Source: an uncultured Gammaproteobacteria bacterium
GTDB taxonomy: Bacteria; Pseudomonadota; Gammaproteobacteria; Pseudomonadales; Pseudohongiellaceae
Assembly (NCBI GenBank): GCA_913061515.1
Contig: CAJXSF010000026.1
Coordinates: 1 to 42,405 of the forward strand
DNA: 42,405 nt
Reading direction: 5' to 3'
Shown: piece after piece, positions 1 through 8,495 of the stretch
Position numbering within the stretch: the first letter of the stretch is position 1
Layout: each line of letters begins with the position of its first letter
Translations under genes and position numbers: made by a program
The notes under the pieces: generated by a model
Told to the model about the DNA's origin: nothing
Databases searched by the model: none
The model's input: only the letters and a program-made list of their open reading frames with translations

Positions 1-49
1 ATCTACACTAGATCGCTCGTCGGCAGCGTCAGATGTGTATAAGAGACAG
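1..49 (+). other. Illumina Nextera adapter (i5 side), not biological
   Basis: The first 49 bases match the Nextera read-1 adapter in order: the end of the P5 oligo (1-8), an eight-base index TAGATCGC (9-16), TCGTCGGCAGCGTC (17-30) and the 19-base Tn5 mosaic end (31-49). The same sequence appears reverse-complemented at the other contig end. Genomic sequence begins at about base 50. This is untrimmed library sequence and should be removed. Confidence 0.98.
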
Positions 50-51
50 TC

Positions 52-1821
52 TCTGGGCAGCGCAAGTCAGACACTAGCTTCAATGGGGTCGCGGGCTCCA
101 ATGGGGTAGCCATCGGGCATGCTGTGGTTGTGTTTCCTCCCGCTGATCTCGATCTTATTCCACAGCGTGCCTGTCACGATATCGACAAAGAGGTCGAGTT
201 TTTCAATCTAGCCTTGGAGGCCGTTCGCAAGGATATGAGCGAGCTGAGTAGCACGCTTGAAACGCGACTTCGGCCTGAGGAGCGAGAGCTTTTCGCCGTC
301 TACCTGCGCATGCTAGATGATGACGCTCTCGGCAAAGAAGTAATTGAGCGGATACGCCAGGGGCAATGGGCGCAAGGCTCGCTCGCCGAGGTTGCCAAAG
401 ATCATGTGCGGGCTTTCGAAACGATGAAGGACCCCTACTTGCGTGAACGCGCCGCAGACATTAAAGATCTATGTAGTCGCGTGCTGTTTCATCTGCAAAA
501 TCGCAATGTTACTAAAACTGAATACCCCAATGACACCATCCTTGTAGGTGAAGAGTTAACCGCTGCCATGTTGGCCGAGGTGCCGAAAGAAAAATTATTA
601 GGTCTAGTTTCAGTCAAAGGCTCAGGCAACTCTCACGTGGCTATCTTGGCGCGCACTATGGGCATTCCGACCACAATGGGTGTGGTTGACCTTCCTTATC
701 GTCAGCTAGACGGGCGTGAATTGATTGTCGATGGCTACAACGGGCAAGTGTATAGCAATCCTAGTGACCAACTGCGCAACCGCTATCGAGAGGTCATTAA
801 GGAAGAGGAGCAATTAGTGCGGGGCTTAGAGGGTTTGATAGACCTTCCCTGTGAGACCTTAGACTCCCATCGGATGAACCTCTGGGTTAACACCGGGCTG
901 ATGTCCGATGTGGTTCGCTCTTTAGACCATGGCGCTGAGGGGATTGGCCTTTTTCGTACAGAAGTTCCGTTCCTGCTAAGCGAACGCTTTCCGAGTGAGC
1001 AAGAACAAACCGCGATCTATCGGGAGCAGCTTGCTGCATTTTCGCCAAAACCGGTCACTATGCGGACGCTGGATATTGGGGGTGACAAAGCTCTGCCCTA
1101 TTTTCCAATTGAAGAAGAAAACCCCTTCTTGGGCTGGCGCGGTATTCGCGTGACACTAGATCACCCAGAAATCTTTATCTCACAAGTCCGAGCCATGATC
1201 AGAGCTAGCGAGGGCTTAGATAATCTACAGATCATGTTGCCAATGGTCTCGAACACGCAAGAAGTCACTGGGTCTATCCAGATTATTAAGCGCGCGTACA
1301 GAGAGCTGCGTGAAGAAGGCCTAGAGGTGCGTATGCCTCCTATTGGGGTCATGATTGAAGTGCCGGCGGCGGTGTATCAAACAAGAACCCTGAGCCGTTT
1401 AGTGGATTTCATTTCTGTTGGAAGCAACGACTTAACGCAATACTTGCTCGCAGTGGATCGAAACAACCCACGAGTGGCGAGCCTATACTCCTCATTCCAC
1501 CCTTCTGTCCTGCAGGCTCTTCGCTATGTTGTGGAGCAGGCGCATCTGGAAAACAAGCCTGTTAGTATCTGCGGGGAGATGGCAGGTGACCCTGGCGGAG
1601 CAGTATTATTGATGGCCATGGGATATGATGTGCTCTCAATGAACGCCACAACCTTACTAAAGGTCAAAGCAGTGATCCGCAGTTTGACCTTTAGCGCGGC
1701 CAAACAGTTACTCGAGCAAGTGATGACCATGGATGATGCGCAAATGGTGCGCAGCTGTATCGATATGGCATTGTATAATGCTGGGGTGGACAGATTGCTG
1801 CGTTCTTCTAGAAATAATTAA
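52..1821 (+). CDS. ptsP: Phosphoenolpyruvate-protein phosphotransferase PtsP (EI-Ntr), 5' truncated
   Basis: Enzyme I of the nitrogen PTS takes phosphate from PEP and passes it to NPr in the cytosol. The frame is open from the adapter junction, and the residues before the GTG at 124 (GVAIGHAVVVFPPAD) belong to the conserved start of the EI domain, so 124 is not the true start. The family's N-terminal GAF domain lies beyond the contig. Counting from codon 124, the phospho-accepting histidine is near residue 171 in GNSHVAILARTMGIPT. The PEP-binding barrel shows GIGLFRTEVPFL and MLPMVSN, and the C-terminal active-site cysteine sits in SICGEMAGDPGG. Full-length PtsP is about 750 residues; at least 180 are missing here. 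lgt lies downstream, as in many Gammaproteobacteria. Family assignment is near certain; plain Enzyme I (PtsI) is less likely because of the GNSH motif and the neighbourhood. Confidence 0.95.
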   Translation, partial: SGQRKSDTSFNGVAGSNGVAIGHAVVVFPPADLDLIPQRACHDIDKEVEFFNLALEAVRKDMSELSSTLETRLRPEERELFAVYLRMLDDDALGKEVIERIRQGQWAQGSLAEVAKDHVRAFETMKDPYLRERAADIKDLCSRVLFHLQNRNVTKTEYPNDTILVGEELTAAMLAEVPKEKLLGLVSVKGSGNSHVAILARTMGIPTTMGVVDLPYRQLDGRELIVDGYNGQVYSNPSDQLRNRYREVIKEEEQLVRGLEGLIDLPCETLDSHRMNLWVNTGLMSDVVRSLDHGAEGIGLFRTEVPFLLSERFPSEQEQTAIYREQLAAFSPKPVTMRTLDIGGDKALPYFPIEEENPFLGWRGIRVTLDHPEIFISQVRAMIRASEGLDNLQIMLPMVSNTQEVTGSIQIIKRAYRELREEGLEVRMPPIGVMIEVPAAVYQTRTLSRLVDFISVGSNDLTQYLLAVDRNNPRVASLYSSFHPSVLQALRYVVEQAHLENKPVSICGEMAGDPGGAVLLMAMGYDVLSMNATTLLKVKAVIRSLTFSAAKQLLEQVMTMDDAQMVRSCIDMALYNAGVDRLLRSSRNN

Positions 1822-1931
1822 TCGATCTGATTTTTGTTTCACACTACCGAATTTGACGGAATATTCACAATTTTGAGCAATATTCCTACATAAAATTGGG
1901 TCTCTATGCGGATAATGCACTTCTTGGATTG

Positions 1932-1946
1932 CTTCAGGAGCTGAAG
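1932..1946. repeat. Short inverted repeat upstream of the Arc-like gene
   Basis: CTTCAG and CTGAAG flank three bases in the 174-bp gap between ptsP and the ribbon-helix-helix gene. It has no U-tract, so it is a poor terminator. An operator bound by the downstream regulator is conceivable but unsupported. I see nothing else in this gap. Confidence 0.25.
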
Positions 1947-1995
1947 TGTCAAAGGGATTTTACCGAGTCATGACGTTTCTAGGGATGGTGTCGTC

Positions 1996-2343
1996 ATGCT
2001 CAAATCTATTTTAGGGAATAGTACAATGTCAGCAAGTCAGCACAGCAACCATTCTCTGGCAGCCCAGTTCAGCGGTGAAAAAAACAAATTTATCCTACGT
2101 TTGCCGTGCGAATACCATGCCCATCTAACGGAAATTTCGCGCCTAAACCGCCGTAGCATGAATTCGGAAATCACGTTGCTACTAGAGCAGCACGTGACCG
2201 AATCCATAGCGCGTGGATTAAAATCGACTGCCGATACCTTTGGCTTGAAACCAGCTTTGCCTAAGCCTGCTCATAAAGTTGTCGAGAAGTTTCAAGCGCT
2301 CTCGTTAGAAAAAAAGAAAGCGCTGCTTGCGCTTCTCGGCTAA
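1996..2343 (+). CDS. Arc-family ribbon-helix-helix DNA-binding protein
   Basis: A 115-residue protein whose residues about 31-67 match the Arc/MetJ-type ribbon-helix-helix fold. The beta strand is FILRLPCEYHAHL, and the RSMNSEI signature of the Arc family opens the second helix. Such proteins bind operators as dimers or tetramers through the paired strands, usually as repressors. The C-terminal part (KFQALSLEKKKALLALLG) looks helical and could add oligomer contacts. Two starts are possible. ATG 1996 has AGGGA ten bases upstream; ATG 2026 has AGGGA eight bases upstream and would give 105 residues. It sits alone between ptsP and lgt, two housekeeping genes, with a hairpin after its stop. Its targets cannot be read from the sequence; autoregulation is only a guess. 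No mobile-element genes surround it. Confidence 0.8.
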   Translation: MLKSILGNSTMSASQHSNHSLAAQFSGEKNKFILRLPCEYHAHLTEISRLNRRSMNSEITLLLEQHVTESIARGLKSTADTFGLKPALPKPAHKVVEKFQALSLEKKKALLALLG

Positions 2344-2379
2344 ATCGACAATTCGATAACACCTTGACACGACTTAGGT

Positions 2380-2405
2380 CATAGGGGAGCATCGTGTCTC
2401 CTATG
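2380..2405 (+). terminator. Hairpin between the Arc-like gene and lgt
   Basis: CATAGGGGA pairs with TCTCCTATG (one G-U pair) around an eight-base loop. It is followed by a G-rich stretch and only four T residues, so termination would be weak. It may separate the regulator gene from lgt. Confidence 0.4.
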
Positions 2406-2452
2406 ACGGGGGTTTTGCCTCCCTTCCCAACTTCTATTTAAGACCTCTACGC

Positions 2453-3253
2453 ATGCTCACCTATCCGCAATTTGATCCCGTCGCATTCTCACTTGGCCCG
2501 CTAACTGTTCACTGGTATGGCATCATGTACATCATCGCCTTTGGTGGTGCTTGGTTGCTCGCCAAAGCGCGGGCTAAGCGATCGGCTGATGTCTGGACCG
2601 ATGAGCAAGTTGCCGACCTTATTTTCTATGGGGCGCTTGGGGCCGTGTTGGGTGGGCGCATAGGCTCTGCTTTGTTTTACAATTTTGACAAAGTGCTTTC
2701 AGACCCTGCTTGGGTGCTGCGTGTTTGGGAAGGAGGTATGTCTTTCCATGGTGGCATTTTGGGGGTAATGGCAGCCTTGTATTGGTATGCGGGTAAGATC
2801 AATAAGTCTTACTTTAAAGTCTTAGATTTTGTTGCCCCTTTGGCGCCATTTGGCTTGGGCGCGGGTCGCATAGGTAACTTCATCGGTGGTGAGTTATGGG
2901 GGCGCCATACGGATGTCTCCTGGGGAATGGTCTTTCCGCACGTCGATCCATTGCCGCGCCATGCGTCTCAGCTCTACCAGTTTGCGCTAGAGGGCATCGT
3001 TCTGTTTAGTTTGTTGTGGTGGTTCTCGTCAAAACCCCGTCCAACTTGCGCTGTGTCAGGGCTGTTTGGCATAGGCTATGGTGTGCAACGTTTCTTCGTC
3101 GAATTTTTCAGAGAGCCGGATGAGGGCATAGGATTTGTCTTGCTAGATTGGATGACGATGGGGCAAATACTGTCACTGCCCATGATTGCTGCCGGGATTG
3201 CGCTGATGGTTTACGCCTATAAGGTGCCTAGCAATCACACCGAAAAACCCTAA
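2453..3253 (+). CDS. lgt: Prolipoprotein diacylglyceryl transferase Lgt
   Basis: This inner-membrane enzyme moves the diacylglyceryl group of phosphatidylglycerol onto the lipobox cysteine of prolipoproteins, the first step of lipoprotein maturation. The 266-residue length is normal for the family. Recognisable features are the N-terminal LGPLTVHWYGIMYIIAF, the conserved histidine in GGMSFHGGILG, and the Lgt signature GRIGNFIGGELWGR. About seven hydrophobic segments are visible. The start has no clear Shine-Dalgarno sequence, but the N-terminus aligns with known Lgt proteins. In many relatives lgt and thyA are co-transcribed; here thyA faces the other way, so lgt ends convergent with it. Confidence 0.97.
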   Translation: MLTYPQFDPVAFSLGPLTVHWYGIMYIIAFGGAWLLAKARAKRSADVWTDEQVADLIFYGALGAVLGGRIGSALFYNFDKVLSDPAWVLRVWEGGMSFHGGILGVMAALYWYAGKINKSYFKVLDFVAPLAPFGLGAGRIGNFIGGELWGRHTDVSWGMVFPHVDPLPRHASQLYQFALEGIVLFSLLWWFSSKPRPTCAVSGLFGIGYGVQRFFVEFFREPDEGIGFVLLDWMTMGQILSLPMIAAGIALMVYAYKVPSNHTEKP

Positions 3254-3324
3254 ACTAGTTGAGCGAGACGGTCTTTCTTGAGTAATTTTCTTCTTTTAGT
3301 GCGGACTCTGCTTGTTTGATGCTA

Positions 3325-4176
3325 TTAAACAGAGAATGGATAGGCAATGGCATCGTGGTATTGGTAGTCAGATATCGAAAAGTCATCTACCGTTACCCAA
3401 GTCTCTAAATCTTCGAGGGTCTTTATCTCTGGATTGATATGCAGCGTTGGGGCTGGGAAGGGCTCGCGTTTCAATTGCACGTTGACCATAAGATCAAGTT
3501 GATCTTCGTAGATGTGGGCGTTGACGATCTTATGGTAGGCCGTGCCAGCTTTGTGGCCAGTTATTTGAGCCATTATTGCGAGTAAGAAATACACTTGCAC
3601 CATGTTGAAATTCAAGCCCAGCGGAATATCACAGCTTCTTTGAGTGCTATTCAAATAAAGGGTGTCCCCTAGCAAAGAAAAGTGGTGGCTATACATGCAT
3701 GGGCGTAAGCAGCCCATATGAAATGCTCCGGGATGATAAAAGCTTAGAATCTCTCCTCTATCATCTTTTCCTTGCCGTAAATCTTCATAGATGTTTCTAA
3801 GTAAATCTATGCTGCCTCCATCGGGTTTGGGAAAATTTCGCCCAACTTTTCCATAAATGAAACCACAGTCGTCCTCGCCCTTTCGGTAAGGGTTGGCGAG
3901 CCAGGCTTTATTTTCGTTGGCATTAGCATCCCAAGTGCGGGTCCCGATTTTTCGAAAATCGGCAGCGTTGTCATACCCGCGAATATAGCCAATCATCTCG
4001 GCGATCGCGGCTTTATAAAAACTCTTTCTTGTTGTCACGAGCGGGAACTGCCCAGCACCTACATCGTAGCTTAGGTCGGCATTGATAACAGTGAGACACT
4101 TTTTGCCAGTGCGTTCGTTCTCAATCCACACGCCTTCCTCGACGACCCTTTTGCACAAGTCTAAATATTGAAGCAT
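3325..4176 (-). CDS. thyA: Thymidylate synthase
   Basis: ThyA methylates dUMP to dTMP using 5,10-methylene-tetrahydrofolate and releases dihydrofolate. The 283-residue length matches the Vibrio-type ThyA, including the insert [15 protein letters not shown] absent from the shorter E. coli enzyme. The nucleophile is Cys160 in [12 protein letters not shown]. The dUMP-binding segment [13 protein letters not shown] and the folate-side [10 protein letters not shown] follow. A GAGGAG box lies 11 bases before the ATG. It is divergent from folA across a 244-bp intergenic region. Because DHFR regenerates the folate consumed here, shared control from that region is plausible but not demonstrated. Confidence 0.97.
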   Translation of the reverse strand: MLQYLDLCKRVVEEGVWIENERTGKKCLTVINADLSYDVGAGQFPLVTTRKSFYKAAIAEMIGYIRGYDNAADFRKIGTRTWDANANENKAWLANPYRKGEDDCGFIYGKVGRNFPKPDGGSIDLLRNIYEDLRQGKDDRGEILSFYHPGAFHMGCLRPCMYSHHFSLLGDTLYLNSTQRSCDIPLGLNFNMVQVYFLLAIMAQITGHKAGTAYHKIVNAHIYEDQLDLMVNVQLKREPFPAPTLHINPEIKTLEDLETWVTVDDFSISDYQYHDAIAYPFSV

Positions 4177-4253
4177 GGTTGGCCGAACTCCTCGTTACGC
4201 ACTCAGCAACGCTATTGACAAACAGGTATTGGTCGAGTTGCTTTAATGTATTA

Positions 4254-4262
4254 TGTTAAAAT
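4254..4262 (+). promoter_or_regulatory. Candidate extended -10 promoter in the thyA-folA divergent region
   Basis: TGTTAAAAT fits an extended -10 element (TGn plus TAAAAT) on the folA strand; no good -35 is seen at the usual distance. The whole gap 4177-4420 is AT-rich and must hold both divergent promoters. I see no riboswitch or strong hairpin in it. Confidence 0.35.
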
Positions 4263-4420
4263 AGCCCTCGATTAAGGCTAGCGATTATACCATTTTGGGG
4301 GGCGCTTAATAGCGATATGCTAGCACCAGTCACCACAATTATGGACAACTTTTCCGAGTTTTCGCGTGAGAGCTTGTCTCGCCCATAAAGGTGCCAATTG
4401 CCATTTAAAGGATTTTGCTT

Positions 4421-4936
4421 ATGAAGTTAGCAATGATATGGGCTATGTCGCGTAATCGAACTATTGGCCGCAACAATGCCTTGCCATGGCATCTGCCCGA
4501 AGATCTTAAATATTTCAAACGCGTCACGATGGGTAAGCCGATTATCATGGGGCGTAATACGTGGGAGTCTATCGGCCGGCCACTGCCTGGGCGTACAAAT
4601 ATCGTCATTACGCGGGATAAAACGTTTACAGCAGCAGGGGTTAAAATAGTGCACTCTCTAGAGGATGCATTGTCGCTTGCCCAAAGCATTAGCCTGATTG
4701 ACGGTGCGCAAGAGGTGGTCGTGATAGGGGGGGCACAAATCTACGCATTGGCATTACCGATTGCCGATAGACTGTATCTCACCCAAGTGCATGCCGAGGT
4801 AGAGGGCGATGCGCATTTTCCCGTATTTGATTTAACGCAATGGGAAGAGTTAGGGCGAGAAGATTATTCGGCGTCAGGGCCAAACCCATACGACTATAGT
4901 TTTGTGATACTAGAGCGCTCCGCCTCTAAGCAATAA
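4421..4936 (+). CDS. folA: Dihydrofolate reductase
   Basis: DHFR reduces dihydrofolate to tetrahydrofolate with NADPH and is the target of trimethoprim. The ATG at 4421 is chosen because AAGGAT lies seven bases upstream and it gives the family N-terminus MKLAMIWAMSRNRTIG. Extending to the TTG at 4415 adds only two residues and has no support. The acidic catalytic residue is Asp28 in LPWHLPEDLKYFK. The NADPH-binding stretch GRNTWESIGRPLPGR and the late IGGAQIYALAL are typical. The length of 171 residues is usual. It is divergent to thyA, its functional partner. Its stop codon lies inside a hairpin shared with the convergent downstream gene. Confidence 0.96.
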   Translation: MKLAMIWAMSRNRTIGRNNALPWHLPEDLKYFKRVTMGKPIIMGRNTWESIGRPLPGRTNIVITRDKTFTAAGVKIVHSLEDALSLAQSISLIDGAQEVVVIGGAQIYALALPIADRLYLTQVHAEVEGDAHFPVFDLTQWEELGREDYSASGPNPYDYSFVILERSASKQ

Positions 4937-4950
4937 GCTTAAAGGCGGAG
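4918..4950 (+). terminator. Hairpin overlapping the folA stop codon
   Basis: CTCCGCCT pairs with AGGCGGAG, and after a one-base mismatch TAAGC pairs with GCTTA around the loop AATAA. The folA TAA stop (4934-4936) is in that loop. A short ATTTTA follows on the plus strand. The hairpin separates folA from the convergent propeller gene and may act in both directions. Confidence 0.6.
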
Positions 4951-4957
4951 GCGTATT

Positions 4958-5857
4958 TTAGTCTAGCGGAATGAATGCCAAAGCGTTGTTGGAATTCATT
5001 GGAATCACAAGTTGGTTTTGCACCGAGTCATAACACATAGAGGCTGCCGATGGGATGCCTGAGGCGATCACTTCTGCGGTCTGGCCTGGGCGGATGCGTG
5101 AGACGCTACCGAAACGTACACTGCTGACATATTTAGTGCCGTCCGCCATGATCACGACGCCGTCATTACCGCCCTCTGCCGCATGTTCTGTCTTGATGAC
5201 TTCGCCAGCTGGGTTGTAGGTGATGACTGCATTGTCGCCAATATTGACCACGACGATATTGCCGTCGTTATCGATAGCTACGCCATTAGGTGCTGCTAAA
5301 GGTGCCCCTTGTGCAAATACACTCGTTTCGCCATCGGGTGTCACTTTATAGATGCGTTCGACAGCACGAGTATTCGATGCATAGACTGTGCCGTCTGCTG
5401 TCACGCCTACCCCGTTTAATCCCGTTGCCTCTGGCACGGTCACCGAACCCATAGGTTGGCCGCTAGCAAGGTCGAACATGCGCACTTGGTCGACATCCAC
5501 GGCATAGAGAGTTCCATTGTTAATGGCACTACCTAGGGGGCGGTTCAATTCTAAACCGTCGCGAGTCGCGCCAATCCATTTGGAAGTATGCACGCTGCCA
5601 TCGGGATTAATTAAAGACACATAGCCGTCGTTATCCTGCACTCCGTTATTCATTGCCAGAATAAGATTTCGTTCTGAGTCGAAGGTGCAGCTTTCGGCTG
5701 TGCGAAAGCTCCCGAATACTTTAACGTTGGACGAGATTGGCGTGGCAACACCCGCTTCATTGATAGTGCCAAGTGGATCTCCCGCAGTGAAAGTCTGAGC
5801 TTGTAGGTTCGCGCTGAAAGCCAAGCCGATTAGGCTGGTCAACATAAGTCTCTTCAT
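4958..5857 (-). CDS. Secreted SMP-30/gluconolactonase-like beta-propeller protein
   Basis: A 299-residue exported protein. Residues 1-20 form a Sec signal peptide ending in LQAQ. The rest contains repeated strand units such as GVGVTADGTVYASN, GVAIDNDGNIVVVN and GVVIMADGTKYVSS, typical of six-bladed SMP-30/NHL-type propellers. Members hydrolyse lactones or only bind ligands, and no specific active site can be assigned here. AAGGAG eight bases before the ATG supports the start. A TATAAA at 5899-5904 (minus strand) could be its -10 element. It follows argA on the same strand after 90 bp and probably has its own promoter. Function and substrate are unknown. Confidence 0.75.
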   Translation of the reverse strand: MKRLMLTSLIGLAFSANLQAQTFTAGDPLGTINEAGVATPISSNVKVFGSFRTAESCTFDSERNLILAMNNGVQDNDGYVSLINPDGSVHTSKWIGATRDGLELNRPLGSAINNGTLYAVDVDQVRMFDLASGQPMGSVTVPEATGLNGVGVTADGTVYASNTRAVERIYKVTPDGETSVFAQGAPLAAPNGVAIDNDGNIVVVNIGDNAVITYNPAGEVIKTEHAAEGGNDGVVIMADGTKYVSSVRFGSVSRIRPGQTAEVIASGIPSAASMCYDSVQNQLVIPMNSNNALAFIPLD

Positions 5858-5947
5858 GAATGTTTCTCCTTTTCGTTGTAGTGCCTCGGTGCTGCGTTTT
5901 TATAGTTTTGTACAATACGTGGCTAAGAGACCTGAATTTGTGAGCGT

Positions 5948-7273
5948 CTAGTTCAAAGTTTTGACCAACGCTTTGGAGTTGCGTTGGTAGTTATAAAGTT
6001 TTTGTTTCTTCTCTGGCAGCTCCGCCACAGTGATGGGGGTAAACCCTTTTTCCAAAAACCAATGAGTCGTTTGTGTTGTCAGTACCACCACTTTACTCAT
6101 GCCTACCTGTTTAGCATGTTTCTCTATGGCGGCGAGCAAGTCTTTGCCGCGGCCGGTATCTTGATAGTCTCTATGAATTGCGATGCAGGCGATCTCGCCG
6201 CAACTCTCATCAAGAGGATAGAGAGCCGCGCAAGCGATAATCATGCCTTCGCGCTCTATAACGAAGAAATAATTAATCTCGGCCTCTAATAGTTCCCGCG
6301 ACCTGTGCACAAGCACGCCGGCATCTTCAAGCGGTTTAATAAGGTCTAATAGGCCAGCAACGTCTTCAATAGTGGCTTGGCGCAATACCTCGAACGTCTC
6401 TTTAGAGACCAAAGTGCCGCTGCCATCACGAGTAAACAACTCTTCTATTAATGCGCCATTGTGTTCGAAGCTGATCAGGTGGCTGCGAGGTACATTCTTG
6501 CTACAGGCTTTGAGTGCAGCGGCTAGTGCGTGAGCCACGCCATTGGCACTATTCTCTTTCTTCGCTGTCACCGCTTCTAAAACATGTTGTGCAGAGGCGG
6601 GGCTGAGGGTGCTGACCATCTCGCCATTGGCATCCAAAATGCCATTTTGCGGTAAAAACATAATCAGTTTTTCCGCGTGCAAGGCAATTGCTACTTCTGT
6701 AGCCACGTCCTCGGCTGAGAGATTAAATACTTCGCCGGTGGTCGAATAACCAAGATTATTAAGCAACACGATGTTGTGCGCATCTAGGTGTTGTTGAATG
6801 GCGCGGGCGTTAACCTTGCGTACGACTCCTGTTAATGCGTGATCGATACCGTCGAGCACTCCTAATGGTCTGGCCGTAATGAAATTTCCGCGACTGACGG
6901 TAATGTCGGCCCCGTGCATCGGAGAATTGGCAAGCCCCATAGAAAACATCGCCTCTACATCGATACTGAGAGACCCGATCACTTGCTTGACGTGCAATAG
7001 GCTATCGGCGTCGGTGATCCTTAGATCTTTGTGATAGGTCGATTGAATATTTGCCGCGCAAAGTGCGTTATTAATCTGTGGGCGCGAGCCATGCACTAAC
7101 ACAAGTTTAACGCCGAGGCTGTTCAGCAAATTGATGTCGTGAACGATGTTCTCAAAATTTGGATGCTCAAGTGCTTCTCCGGGCAGGAGCACAACGAACA
7201 CCTTTTTTCGGTGGGCATTAATATAACTGGAGGAGTGTCTGAACCAGTCTATGTAATCGGGGAGATTTTGCAT
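5948..7273 (-). CDS. argA: N-acetylglutamate synthase ArgA
   Basis: ArgA acetylates glutamate with acetyl-CoA, the first committed step of arginine synthesis, and is normally feedback-inhibited by arginine. Residues about 1-280 form an amino-acid-kinase-like domain (VKLVLVHGSRPQINNAL, VLLNNLGYS). Residues about 290-435 form a GNAT acetyltransferase domain with the acetyl-CoA loop DYQDTGRGKDLL. The length of 441 residues matches classical ArgA. The start at 7273 agrees with the family N-terminus (YIDWFRHSSSYINAHR). It follows argE after 52 bp, so both ends of the acetylated part of the pathway are encoded together. Three TGAAT-type half sites lie in the gap and could be ArgR sites. Confidence 0.96.
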   Translation of the reverse strand: MQNLPDYIDWFRHSSSYINAHRKKVFVVLLPGEALEHPNFENIVHDINLLNSLGVKLVLVHGSRPQINNALCAANIQSTYHKDLRITDADSLLHVKQVIGSLSIDVEAMFSMGLANSPMHGADITVSRGNFITARPLGVLDGIDHALTGVVRKVNARAIQQHLDAHNIVLLNNLGYSTTGEVFNLSAEDVATEVAIALHAEKLIMFLPQNGILDANGEMVSTLSPASAQHVLEAVTAKKENSANGVAHALAAALKACSKNVPRSHLISFEHNGALIEELFTRDGSGTLVSKETFEVLRQATIEDVAGLLDLIKPLEDAGVLVHRSRELLEAEINYFFVIEREGMIIACAALYPLDESCGEIACIAIHRDYQDTGRGKDLLAAIEKHAKQVGMSKVVVLTTQTTHWFLEKGFTPITVAELPEKKQKLYNYQRNSKALVKTLN

Positions 7274-7277
7274 GGCG

Positions 7278-7309
7278 TGAATATAGTCTATTTATTGAAT
7301 GTTATGAAT
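7278..7309. promoter_or_regulatory. Possible ArgR half-sites upstream of argA
   Basis: TGAAT occurs at 7278-7282, 7296-7300 and 7305-7309 in the 52-bp argE-argA gap. ARG boxes contain TGAAT half-sites, but as inverted pairs; these are all in one orientation. The match is therefore incomplete. Confidence 0.2.
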
Positions 7310-7325
7310 GCTTTTGTGCGACCCA

Positions 7326-8495
7326 TCAGAGGCAATAGTGCCTGATAAGTCCTCGTAATGTCTCAATATAAGGTCCAACCCGATCTAGCGCTAAGTACTC
7401 ATCGGGTTGATGAGCCTGATCGATATCGCCAGGCCCAAGAACGATTGTGTCCATTCCTAAGCGCTGCAACAGAGGGGCCTCAGTTCCGAAGGCAACGGTT
7501 GCGGCGCTATGCCCTGTCAATTTTTCTGCCGTTTTGACTAAATCGTTTTCTGCAGCAGTCATGAACGCGGGTAGTCCTGCGAATAGAGGTGCGATGGTAG
7601 GCACTACTCCAAAGCGCTCTGCAATAGGCGTTACGCGCCCGCGGATTTCTTCACGCAAAGCTTCGATTTCCATTCCTGGTAACAAACGAATATCGAATTC
7701 CAAGCGGCACTGGCCGCAGATACGATTGGGATTGTCTCCCCCATGGATGCAGCCTAGGTTTAATGTCGGCCTAGGAATAGTGAAAACAGGGTTGTTGAAG
7801 CGCGTTTGCAATTCTTGTCGGAACACGATGAGCTCGCTAATCACACTGTGCATCGCGTCCAAGGCGTTATGCCCTAGATCTGGGTCAGAGGAATGTCCGC
7901 TTTGCCCAAGCAGGTCGATAGACTCCATCATGATGCCTTTATGGGCATTGATTGGGCGCATGCCGGTTGGCTCGCCAATGACCGCGCAACGCGCACGTGG
8001 GCGCCCGAGTTCAGCCAGGGTTCTGGCCCCTTGCATGGAAGTTTCTTCATCTGCCGTGGCAAGAATAATGAGAGGTTGCTTGAACGTTACCCCTTCGAAC
8101 GTCTTAAGCGCCTCCATCACTAAGGCAAAAAAACTTTTCATGTCGGTACTGCCAAGCCCGTATAAACGCCCGTTTTTTTCCGTTAGTCGAAATGGGTTCA
8201 TATGCCAAAGCGCTTCATCTAGTGGCACCGTATCGGTATGGCCTGCTAGCACGAGGCCTCCCGGACCTGTTCCACGGGTGGCAATCAGATTGATTTTCTC
8301 ATTGTTGGCAGTTAACTCTGAGGTAGGGTCACTAGGCACGCGCTCGCACTCAAAACCTAAGTCTTCATAGCATTGGGCTAAGTAGTCGATAACGGCAGCG
8401 TTGCTGATGTCGTAATCTGGATTCGCTGAACTGACGCTTGGCTTGCTGATCAAGGCATCGAGATGAGTCATGAAATCGGGAAAGTGCGGGCTCAT
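7326..8495 (-). CDS. argE: Acetylornithine deacetylase ArgE
   Basis: ArgE removes the acetyl group from N-acetylornithine to give ornithine in the linear arginine pathway. It is an M20-family di-zinc enzyme of 389 residues. Visible metal and catalytic residues are His86 and Asp88 in VLAGHTDTVP, Asp118 in GSTDMKSF, and Glu150-Glu151 in TADEETSMQGA. The dimerisation insert (residues about 180-290) is present. Its ATG overlaps the phhB TGA as ATGA, so translation is probably coupled. argA follows. Having ArgE instead of a bifunctional ArgJ fits the presence of a separate ArgA. DapE is the main alternative; length, motifs and argA linkage favour ArgE. Confidence 0.94.
   Translation of the reverse strand: MSPHFPDFMTHLDALISKPSVSSANPDYDISNAAVIDYLAQCYEDLGFECERVPSDPTSELTANNEKINLIATRGTGPGGLVLAGHTDTVPLDEALWHMNPFRLTEKNGRLYGLGSTDMKSFFALVMEALKTFEGVTFKQPLIILATADEETSMQGARTLAELGRPRARCAVIGEPTGMRPINAHKGIMMESIDLLGQSGHSSDPDLGHNALDAMHSVISELIVFRQELQTRFNNPVFTIPRPTLNLGCIHGGDNPNRICGQCRLEFDIRLLPGMEIEALREEIRGRVTPIAERFGVVPTIAPLFAGLPAFMTAAENDLVKTAEKLTGHSAATVAFGTEAPLLQRLGMDTIVLGPGDIDQAHQPDEYLALDRVGPYIETLRGLIRHYCL

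Noticed and set aside
52..1821. ptsP as a pseudogene lacking its GAF domain
   Set aside because: The reading frame is open to the adapter junction, so the missing part is an assembly edge effect.
7447..8370. Open frame of 307 codons on the plus strand
   Set aside because: It is fully antisense to argE, whose catalytic motifs are intact on the minus strand; the translation resembles no family.
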